Source: Xanthomonas indica (GTDB lineage: Bacteria; Pseudomonadota; Gammaproteobacteria; Xanthomonadales; Xanthomonadaceae). Taken from it: a DNA stretch of 64,000 bases. The notes under the pieces are model-generated. The model made no database searches, had not been told where the DNA came from, and saw nothing but the letters and a program-made list of their open reading frames with translations. Position numbers and translations under genes: made by a program. Where the stretch lies: the NCBI RefSeq assembly GCF_040529045.1, contig NZ_CP131914.1:1-64000 (forward strand), written 5' to 3'. Within the stretch, counting starts at the first letter, position 1. Every line of letters starts with the position of its first letter. This document shows, piece after piece, positions 55,605 through 64,000 of this stretch.

Positions 55605-56489
55605 TCATGGGGCGGGACTCCAGGTGGGGGAGGAGGAAACAATCGAATCGGACAGGCGATAGACGCGCCGCGCATTGCCGGCGAACACCGCCTCGGCGTC
55701 GCCAGCGGCATGCTGCGCGACCCAGGCCTGCGCCAGCGCCATCCAGGCGGCGTAGTCGGTGCGCTGGGTCAGCACCGGCCAGTCGCTGCCCCACAGCAGT
55801 CGCTGCGCGCCAAAACAGGCGAACAGCTGCGCCACGTAGGGCGCCAGCAGCGGAGTGTCGATGGCGGCATCGGCCGGAAGTTCGGTGAGCAGGCCGGACA
55901 GCTTGCACACCACATTGGGATGCTGCGCGAGCTGCGCCAGGCCATCGGCCCAGGCCCGGAAGTCGGCGCCGCCGATGGCCGGCTTGGCGGCATGATCCAG
56001 TACCACGCGCAGCTGAGGGTGACGCTGCAGCCGTGTCAGCAGCGCCGGCAGGTGCAGCGGACGCACCAGCGCGTCGAAGGCCAGATCGTGCTGCAGCAGT
56101 GCGTCGAACGCCGCATCCAGCTGCGGCCGCGCCAGCCACTGCGGATCGGCCAGGTCCTGCACCATCGGCCGCAGTCCCTTGAGCAGGCCGGCGCCGTCGG
56201 CGCACAACGCGGCGATGCGTGCGGCGACATCGGCCGCCTCGAAATCCACCCAGCCGACCACGCCGGCGATGCGCGGCTCGGTCCGCGCCAGCTGCAGCAG
56301 GTAGCGTGTTTCCGCTTCGCTTTGCGCCGCCTGCACCGCCACCAGCGCGGTCACGCCCTGCGTGTCGAGCGTCGCGGCCAGATCCTCGGGCAGGTAATCG
56401 CGGTACAGCACGCCCAGGTCCGGGGTCAGCCAGGCATAGTCGCCACGCGCCAGGCGCCAGAAATGCACATGGGCGTCGATGATGGTCAC
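55605..56489 (-). CDS. Amidohydrolase-family L-fucono-lactonase
   Basis: The 294-residue metal-dependent hydrolase starts at a GTG (56489) that overlaps the TGA of the preceding gene. The N-terminal metal-binding motif is IIDAHVHFW, with LRPMVQDL, a His in VVLDHAAKP and the final LLWGSDWPVL, which provides the catalytic Asp. This pattern belongs to the amidohydrolase-2/COG3618 group, which includes L-fuconolactonases. The reaction would open L-fucono-lactone to L-fuconate for the dehydratase. The C-terminal 12 residues are Ser/Pro-rich and not part of the fold. Confidence 0.9.
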   Translation of the reverse strand: MTIIDAHVHFWRLARGDYAWLTPDLGVLYRDYLPEDLAATLDTQGVTALVAVQAAQSEAETRYLLQLARTEPRIAGVVGWVDFEAADVAARIAALCADGAGLLKGLRPMVQDLADPQWLARPQLDAAFDALLQHDLAFDALVRPLHLPALLTRLQRHPQLRVVLDHAAKPAIGGADFRAWADGLAQLAQHPNVVCKLSGLLTELPADAAIDTPLLAPYVAQLFACFGAQRLLWGSDWPVLTQRTDYAAWMALAQAWVAQHAAGDAEAVFAGNARRVYRLSDSIVSSSPTWSPAP

Positions 56490-57520
56490 GGCGTCAGCAC
56501 CGGCGCGCGCAGCAGGTCGTCGTCGCGCAGCTGTTGCCACAGCGCCGCGGGAATCGCCGCGCGCAGGCGCGCGGCGGCGCTGGCCACTTCCGCCGACGTG
56601 CGCATGCCCGCGACCACCGCGCTCACCGCCGGATGCGCAAGCGGGAACTGCAGCGCCGCCGCGCCCACGTCCACGCCGTGCGCCGCACAGGCCGCGAACA
56701 GGCGCTGCGCGTGCTGCAGCGTGGCTGCATCTACCGGTGCGTAGTTGTAGGTCTCGCCCGGCCCGCGTGCATCGCTCAGCAGGCCGGAGCTGTACGGTCC
56801 GGCGACCAGGATGCCGACCTGCCGCTGCAGCGCCTGCGCCATGATCCGCTGCGCGGCGTGCTGCTCGAGCAGGGTGTAGCGGCCGGCCAGCATCACGCAG
56901 TCGAGCGGGAACAGCGGCAGCAGTTCCACCGCCACGTCCTCCTCGTTGACGCCGATGCCGATCGCCCGGCACGCGCCCTGCGCCTTCAGCGCGGCCATCG
57001 TCGGCAAGGCCTCGTCCAGCGCCTGCCGCAGCATCGCCGGATGGCGCGCGCCGTGGGTCAGGCGGCCGATGTCGTGCAGCAGCAGCACATCGACGTGATC
57101 GGTGCCGAGCCGCTGCAGGCTGGACTCGAATGCACGCAGCACGCCGTCGCGGCTGTAGTCGAATTCGGCGCGGCGTCCGGCCACGGCGAAGCCTTCGCGC
57201 CCTGGCGTCGCCGCGGCATCGTCGTAGACGCAGCGGCCGACCTTGGTCGAGAGCGTGTAGCTGGCGCGCGGCAAGCCTCGCAGACCCTGCCCCAGGCGTT
57301 GCTCGCTCAGCCCATAGCCGTAGTACGGCGCGGTGTCGAAATGGCGGATGCCGGCGGCATAGGCGTCGGCCACTGCGGCCAGCGCCACCGCATCGTCCAC
57401 CTCGGTGTATAGGTTGCCGATCGGTGCGGCGCCGAAGCCCAGCGTGGACAGGTGCACGCCGCTGGCGCCCAGCGCACGCGGCGCCAGGGTGGCGTCGGCG
57501 GCGACAGCGCTCAGCGCCAT
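56486..57520 (-). CDS. Aldo/keto reductase, likely L-fucose dehydrogenase
   Basis: The 344-residue TIM-barrel oxidoreductase has the AKR tetrad: Asp in GIRHFDTAPYYGYG, Tyr in the same stretch, Lys in YTLSTKVGR and His in VDVLLLHDIG. The nearest characterised relatives are L-fucose (D-threo-aldose) 1-dehydrogenases, which oxidise fucose to the lactone. It is the first gene of the operon that ends with the dehydratase gene, and its stop overlaps the start of the lactonase gene (GTGA). A promoter lies about 170 bases upstream. Confidence 0.92.
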   Translation of the reverse strand: MALSAVAADATLAPRALGASGVHLSTLGFGAAPIGNLYTEVDDAVALAAVADAYAAGIRHFDTAPYYGYGLSEQRLGQGLRGLPRASYTLSTKVGRCVYDDAAATPGREGFAVAGRRAEFDYSRDGVLRAFESSLQRLGTDHVDVLLLHDIGRLTHGARHPAMLRQALDEALPTMAALKAQGACRAIGIGVNEEDVAVELLPLFPLDCVMLAGRYTLLEQHAAQRIMAQALQRQVGILVAGPYSSGLLSDARGPGETYNYAPVDAATLQHAQRLFAACAAHGVDVGAAALQFPLAHPAVSAVVAGMRTSAEVASAAARLRAAIPAALWQQLRDDDLLRAPVLTP

Positions 57521-57687
57521 GCGCGCACATCCGGAACGACGGCCACAGCGGATCGCCCACGGACGCGCGAGGGACGGAAGTTGCTGGGGTCACGCATGGC
57601 ACGCCTCTGCCCAGGGTCGGGCGCGATGAAGGAAGGCCGCAGCATGCACGCCCGGAATGGCGATGGCGCGGCGACTTTTCGCATATG

Positions 57688-57715
57688 AATATAGCAATCA
57701 CAAGTGAACAATCAA
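57688..57715 (-). promoter_or_regulatory. Promoter of the L-fucose operon
   Basis: On the minus strand, TTGATT (57710-57715) and TATATT (57688-57693) are separated by 16 bases, a good sigma-70-type match in otherwise GC-rich DNA. It is about 170 bases upstream of the aldo/keto reductase gene, leaving a long leader. The IclR palindrome seen near fucP is not repeated here in recognisable form. Confidence 0.6.
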
Positions 57716-57932
57716 CCTGCAGCGCAGCAATTCCGCTCGGCGTCCGGCCGAGCCAGCCGGCGCATGGCGGGGCCGACCTCCGCCAGATGGCACTCGATGC
57801 GCCGCTGGGTTCCGCAGCGTCGATAGCGGTGCATGCCCCTGGCACGCCGAGGACAGTGGGATGGCGCAAGGACGCGATCGACAGGTCCCTTCGCCCCGTG
57901 CGCCTCCGACCACTCTGCTTGCGCCGACAGGC

Positions 57933-58391
57933 TCAGTGCGCAGCCGGCCGCGTGCCGAAGGCCAGGCGGGTCGCCTTGCGGTCGAACTGCAGCGCCACGC
58001 GCATGCGCCCCTCGGTCATCGGCCGCACGATCCAATGCACCTGCGCCTTGCCGAAGCCGGACGTCACCACCGGAATGGCCAGGAACCAGTTCGGTCCCGG
58101 CCCGACGCAGTACCAGAACGCATCGGCGGTCTGCAGCGGGGCGCCCGGCGCGATCGAATACACATGGCTGTAGCTACCCTCGATGGTCTGCTTGGATCGC
58201 TTGACCACGGTCAGGTCGCTGCCACGCAACGGCCGGTGCTCGCCCGGAAACGCCTGCTTACGAAACGAAGCCTCCAGCAGGTCCGTCACCTGGCTGCGCC
58301 CCATGCGATACAGCGCACCGATCGACAGGGCGGCGCTGCCCAAGAAGACGATCGCAATCACCGCACTGATCGCGTAGGGCAGCCACGTCAT
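57933..58391 (-). CDS. Uncharacterised membrane-anchored protein, paralogue of 49079-49510
   Basis: The 152-residue protein has one N-terminal membrane helix (ISAVIAIVFLGSAALSIGAL). The soluble remainder shares a clear motif series with the 49079 protein: DAFWYCVGPGPNWFLAIPVV, HWIVRPMTEGRMRVALQFDR and AFG near the end. A second shared region is the SFRK/SFRH stretch just after the helix. The ATG overlaps the stop of the HAD phosphatase gene (ATGA), so both should be made together. No known domain is recognised. Confidence 0.8.
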   Translation of the reverse strand: MTWLPYAISAVIAIVFLGSAALSIGALYRMGRSQVTDLLEASFRKQAFPGEHRPLRGSDLTVVKRSKQTIEGSYSHVYSIAPGAPLQTADAFWYCVGPGPNWFLAIPVVTSGFGKAQVHWIVRPMTEGRMRVALQFDRKATRLAFGTRPAAH

Positions 58392-59095
58392 GCGTCACCG
58401 CCCACGACCGCGCAGGCGCCGCGCGCGCCTGCCTGCGCCGGACGCGACTGCGTGCAGGCACCGGTACCCAGCACCAGCGCCCCCAGCGCGTCCGGCCGCT
58501 GCAGCAACGGCAGCGGCGTGTGCGGCTGCAAGGCCGCCGGCAAGGTATAGCCCCAGGCCACGCCGGCAAACGCGATGCCGGCCTGGCGCGCGGCCTCGGC
58601 ATCGCGGATCTCGTCGCCCACGCACAGCGTCCGCGCGGCGGGAACGCCGCAGGCGCGCAGGCTGGCGCGCAGCTTGCGGCGCTTGCCCAGCACCGCCGCG
58701 CCACAGCGCACGTCGCGAAACTGCGCGAGCAACGCGGGGCCGAGCACGCGCTCGACGTTGGCGTGGCTGTTGGACGTGACCAGGGCCAGCTGCACCCCGG
58801 CCTGCGCCAGCTGCATGAGCAGCTCGGCGACACCGTCGAACAAGGCGATACGCGCGATCTGCGCGCTCATCAGCGTGCGCATGCGCTGCGCCACCGCCGG
58901 CACCCGCCACCAGCGCAGGCCGCTGCGCGCCATCAGCTCGCGCGCGCTCAGGCTGCGGATCTCGTCCAGCCGCGCCACGTCGAAGCGGCGGAAGCCGAAC
59001 TCGTCGGCGACGCCGTTGATGGTCGCCAGGAACCAGGAGAAGGAATCGGCCAGGGTGCCGTCGAAATCGAAGATGACCAGGTCGTAGTGGCACAT
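58388..59095 (-). CDS. HAD-superfamily hydrolase (phosphoglycolate phosphatase-like)
   Basis: The 235-residue enzyme has HAD motif I DFDGTLADSF with the nucleophile Asp, motif II LVTSNSHANV, a lysine in the GKRRKLRASL segment, and motif IV CVGDEIRDAEAA. A helical cap domain lies between motifs I and II. Such proteins hydrolyse small phosphate esters; the substrate is not evident. The start is the ATG at 59095 (MCHYDLVIFDFDG); the frame is open 11 codons further. Its stop overlaps the next gene by 4 bases. Confidence 0.88.
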   Translation of the reverse strand: MCHYDLVIFDFDGTLADSFSWFLATINGVADEFGFRRFDVARLDEIRSLSARELMARSGLRWWRVPAVAQRMRTLMSAQIARIALFDGVAELLMQLAQAGVQLALVTSNSHANVERVLGPALLAQFRDVRCGAAVLGKRRKLRASLRACGVPAARTLCVGDEIRDAEAARQAGIAFAGVAWGYTLPAALQPHTPLPLLQRPDALGALVLGTGACTQSRPAQAGARGACAVVGGDA

Positions 59096-59261
59096 GCGGC
59101 GGCAGCATGCCGGAGCGCTGGCATCCACGCCAGCGGCATGCGTGCCGATCGCGGCAGCCAGGCGCGCGGATTGGCCCGCCTTTCATCCACCGTTGCCGTG
59201 CGCTTCACCCACAACCACCGGCCCAGCGCGCACGCTGACCGCTCATCGCACGGAGACGCCC

Positions 59262-59480
59262 ATGCACATGCAATCCCCCAATCCCGGCCAGGATCCGCAG
59301 CAGCCACCGAACGAAGTGCCGGGCCAGGTGCCGAACCCCGGTGTGGACCCGACCCCGGACCGGCCGATCGATCCGATCCCCGACCAGCCGACCGACCCGA
59401 CCATCCCGCCGATCCAGGATCCGGTCGGCGGCGTGGACGCGCCAGTGCCGGGTCCGCGTGGGCCGACGCAATACGTCTGA
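59262..59480 (+). CDS. Small Pro-rich acidic protein
   Basis: The 72-residue protein starts at the ATG at 59262 behind GGAG. About 22 residues are proline, in irregular Asp-Pro and Ile-Pro steps such as DPTPDRPIDPIPDQPTDPTI. It has no signal peptide, hydrophobic segment or cysteine and is probably disordered or polyproline-like. The opposite strand is also open here but gives an Arg/Gly-rich product without a ribosome binding site. Function unknown. Confidence 0.65.
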   Translation: MHMQSPNPGQDPQQPPNEVPGQVPNPGVDPTPDRPIDPIPDQPTDPTIPPIQDPVGGVDAPVPGPRGPTQYV

Positions 59481-59510
59481 ACCATCGCCGATCAGAGAGA
59501 ACCCACCGTC

Positions 59511-59578
59511 GTAGGAGCGGCTTCAGCCGTGACCAGGCTTTCCCAGGAACGCACGGTCGCGGTTGAAACCGCTCCTAC
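59511..59578. repeat. REP-like palindrome, family A
   Basis: Complete paired arms with a few substitutions lie between the Pro-rich gene and the 3' end of glpK. Confidence 0.9.
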
Positions 59579-59592
59579 GCGTTTTGTTCGCC

Positions 59593-62014
<2,422 letters not shown>

Positions 62015-62174
62015 GCCCATGCCTCCCGGCCTGCCGTCGTTGCCGTTGTCGATCCACCCATGCCTGCCACCCTCCACGGTTGCGTCCAGGTTCCTGCGCC
62101 GCGGCGGGGGCCGGGCGCAGCGCGATTGTGCACGCGCCGCCGCGGCCCGAACCGGGCCGGCGGCAGCGTTTTGA

Positions 62175-63689
62175 TCATGCCGGTGCCGCGGCCAGGGTGG
62201 CCGGCGCCTGTTGCAGGTAGGCGACCAGGCGCTCGCGGCCGGCGGCGTCCACGCGCAGGCCGAGCTTGCTGCGGCGCCACAGCAGGTCGTCGGCCTCCAC
62301 CACCCACTCGTGCTGGCGCAGGTAGTCGACCTCGGCCTGGTACAGGTCGGCGCCGAAATGCTGGCCCAGGTCCTGCAGCGAGCTCGCCTCGCCCAGCAGC
62401 GTGTCCGCGCGGGTACCGTAGTTGCGCGCCAGCCGCTGCGCGGTGGCCTCGGCCAGCCACGGCCGTGCCGCGCGCAGTTCGCGCGCCAACGCGGCGATGT
62501 CGTTGCGTTCGCCGCCGGGCAGCGGCGCGCCATGCGCCGTCCAGGCCGGCACCTTGCGCCCGGCGTGTGCGGTCAACCGGTCCACCGCCTCTTCGGCCAG
62601 CTTGCGGTAGGTGGTGAGCTTGCCGCCGAACACATTGAGCAGGGCCGCGCCGTCGCGCGCGTCCAGTTCCAGCAGGTAGTCGCGGGTCACCTCGGCGGCG
62701 TTGTCCTCCTCGTCGTCGAGCAGCGGGCGCACGCCGCTGTAGCTCCACACCACGTCGTCCGGGGCGATCTGCTTGCGGAAATAGCGGTTGGCCGCCTCGC
62801 ACAGATAGCGCGTCTCCTCGCCGTCGATGCGCGGCGCGGCCGGATCGGCACGGTAGTCCACGTCGGTGGTGCCGATCAGGGTGTAGTCCTGCTCGTAGGG
62901 AATGGCGAAGACGATGCGCCGGTCCGGCTGCTGGAAGATGTAGGCGTGGTCGTGCTCGAACAGCCGCGGCACCACGATGTGGCTGCCCTTGACCAGCCGC
63001 AGCGCGTGGTCGTGACCGACATGCGCCACCTCGTCCAGGAACTGCACCGCCCACGGCCCGGCGGCATTGACCAGCGACCGCGCGCGCAGTTCCTCGCGGC
63101 GGCCGTCGGCGTGCTGCAACTGCACCTGCCACAGGCCATCCACGCGGCGCGCGCCGACGCAGCGGGTGCGGGTGAGGATGCGCGCGCCGCGCTGCGCGGC
63201 GTCCATCGCGTTGAGCACCACCAGCCGCGCGTCCTGCACCCAGGCGTCGGAGTAGACGAAGCCGGTGCGGAACTCCTCGCGCAGCGGCGCGCCCACCGGA
63301 TGCGTGCGCAGCGCCAGGCGCCGCGAGCCCGGCAGGGTGCGGCGGCCGCGGCCGAGGTGGTCGTACAGGAACAGGCCGGTGCGGATCATCCACGCCGGGC
63401 GCAGGTGCGGCTGGTGCGGCAGCAGGAAGCGCAGCGGCCAGATGATGTGCGGGGCCAGCCGCAGCAGCACCTCGCGCTCGGCCAGGGCCTTGCCGACCAG
63501 GGCGAACTCGTACTGCTCCAGATAGCGCAGGCCGCCGTGGATCAGCTTGGTACTGGCACTGGAGGTATGCGCGGCCAGGTCGTCGCGCTCGCACAGGCAC
63601 ACCGACAGGCCGCGACCCACCGCATCGCGGGCGATGCCCACGCCGTTGATGCCGCCACCGACCACCAGCACATCGTAGGTCTCACGCAT
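62175..63689 (-). CDS. glpD: Aerobic glycerol-3-phosphate dehydrogenase
   Basis: The 504-residue FAD-dependent membrane-associated enzyme oxidises glycerol 3-phosphate to dihydroxyacetone phosphate. The FAD motif is YDVLVVGGGINGVGIARDAVGRGL, followed by SSASTKLIHGGLRYLEQYEF and the C-terminal NVFGGKLTTYRKLAEEAVD. The start is the ATG at 63689 with GGAG upstream; the frame is open 32 codons further into the control region. It is the first gene of the glpD-glpF-glpK unit. Confidence 0.96.
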   Translation of the reverse strand: MRETYDVLVVGGGINGVGIARDAVGRGLSVCLCERDDLAAHTSSASTKLIHGGLRYLEQYEFALVGKALAEREVLLRLAPHIIWPLRFLLPHQPHLRPAWMIRTGLFLYDHLGRGRRTLPGSRRLALRTHPVGAPLREEFRTGFVYSDAWVQDARLVVLNAMDAAQRGARILTRTRCVGARRVDGLWQVQLQHADGRREELRARSLVNAAGPWAVQFLDEVAHVGHDHALRLVKGSHIVVPRLFEHDHAYIFQQPDRRIVFAIPYEQDYTLIGTTDVDYRADPAAPRIDGEETRYLCEAANRYFRKQIAPDDVVWSYSGVRPLLDDEEDNAAEVTRDYLLELDARDGAALLNVFGGKLTTYRKLAEEAVDRLTAHAGRKVPAWTAHGAPLPGGERNDIAALARELRAARPWLAEATAQRLARNYGTRADTLLGEASSLQDLGQHFGADLYQAEVDYLRQHEWVVEADDLLWRRSKLGLRVDAAGRERLVAYLQQAPATLAAAPA

Positions 63690-63750
63690 AGCCGACTCCG
63701 GAAATGTCGTGTCCGGGCCGGCGGGGGCGCCAGGCACGGCACTGAGGACG

Positions 63751-63780
63751 AAAAGATCGTAAACGAACATTTCCGAACAT
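63751..63780. promoter_or_regulatory. GlpR-like operator half-sites upstream of glpD
   Basis: CGAACAT occurs twice with a 10-bp period (63764-63770 and 63774-63780), and TCGTAAACGA forms a small palindrome overlapping the first. CGAACAT equals the half-site of enterobacterial GlpR operators. The glpR gene itself is not in the window. Confidence 0.5.
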
Positions 63781-63847
63781 ATCACGCTGCAGTGCAGCGT
63801 GGCGTCGACGGTGCCGTAGAAATACGGCAGGAGTGCTATATGGCTTA

Positions 63848-63871
63848 TACGTCAGACAGTACGTCAGACAG
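63848..63871. repeat. Perfect 12-bp tandem duplication
   Basis: TACGTCAGACAG occurs twice in a row upstream of glpD, in an AT-richer stretch. It could be a regulator-binding tandem or a slippage product. Confidence 0.8.
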
Positions 63872-63930
63872 CAGAACGCCAGAGCGGCGCCGGCGCGGCG
63901 TGCCAAACGCGCCACGTCACGCAACATTAA

Positions 63931-63950
63931 CGAAACAATCCGAACAAAGG
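63931..63950. promoter_or_regulatory. Second pair of GlpR-like half-sites
   Basis: CGAAACAATC and CGAACAAAGG follow each other with a 10-bp period, echoing the pair at 63764-63780 about 165 bases away. The rest of the 311-base region from 63690 to the window end shows no gene. Confidence 0.35.
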
Positions 63951-64000
63951 CGCCAGCCTGTACCCGGGTGCGGATCCAGGCCGGAACGGCTCAGTCCGCA

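Noticed and set aside
57676-57700. Second copy of the IclR operator at the fucose operon promoter
   Set aside because: GCATATGAATATAGC shares AT-richness and a few bases with the palindrome at 50524, but not the arms; the match is no better than chance for an AT-rich promoter.

Overview
The window is very GC-rich, densely coding DNA from a gammaproteobacterium, most likely Xanthomonas or a close relative in the Lysobacteraceae. The evidence is the combination of the complete oxidative L-fucose pathway known from X. campestris, TonB-dependent receptor and FecI/FecR genes, an XAC2610-like secreted protein, and many short intergenic palindromes. No tRNA, rRNA, CRISPR array, intact insertion sequence or phage gene is recognisable. 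The left end cuts into a gene that begins outside the window. The right end is the control region upstream of glpD.

Layout. 0.3-7.4 kb holds aromatic amino-acid catabolism: hmgA and hppD for tyrosine, with a divergent MarR regulator, and kynA for tryptophan. Between them lie a POT peptide transporter with a thioredoxin-like lipoprotein, and a DUF559 nuclease-like gene flanked by 41-bp inverted repeats. 7.6-18.3 kb holds a large secreted nuclease, a 2-oxo acid dehydrogenase operon (E1 alpha, E1 beta, an SH3-like protein, E2), about 0.7 kb of tandem repeats, and a secreted M4 metalloprotease. 19-38 kb is a mixture: a Sel1-repeat protein, a DEAD-box helicase, DUF6172, two NAD(P)-binding proteins, a PfkB sugar kinase, an MgtC-like protein, a ParB-like protein, a diguanylate cyclase, DUF808, a DhaK-DhaL kinase, an XAC2610-like protein, a UbiB-family kinase and a large MscS-type channel. 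38.6-46.8 kb holds a quinone oxidoreductase, a minus-strand unit of ECF sigma factor, FecR, TonB receptor and histidine acid phosphatase (phytase-like), and a pirin. 47-49.5 kb holds a lipoprotein, a redoxin paired with a Cys-rich exported peptide, and an uncharacterised membrane protein whose paralogue lies at 58 kb. 49.7-57.5 kb is an L-fucose island: an IclR regulator, fucP, a mutarotase-like protein, and a five-gene operon for dehydrogenase, lactonase, dehydratase, second dehydrogenase and hydrolase. 58-64 kb ends with a HAD phosphatase, a Pro-rich small protein and glpD-glpF-glpK.

How the genes work together. Fucose would enter through FucP, be oxidised to the lactone, opened to L-fuconate, dehydrated, oxidised and split to pyruvate and L-lactate. 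A perfect 12-bp-arm palindrome between the IclR gene and fucP is the likely operator. Glycerol would enter through GlpF and be processed by GlpK and GlpD, with DhaK-DhaL able to feed dihydroxyacetone into the same pool. The sigma/FecR/TonB/phosphatase unit looks like a surface-signalling system that senses or imports a phosphorylated ligand, possibly phytate. This is inferred from gene order.

Repeats are a strong theme. At least four families of short palindromic elements fill the gaps between genes. Some have become part of genes: one lies in frame inside the E2 linker, one supplies the C-terminus of the DUF559 protein, and one supplies the last codons of the DUF808 gene.
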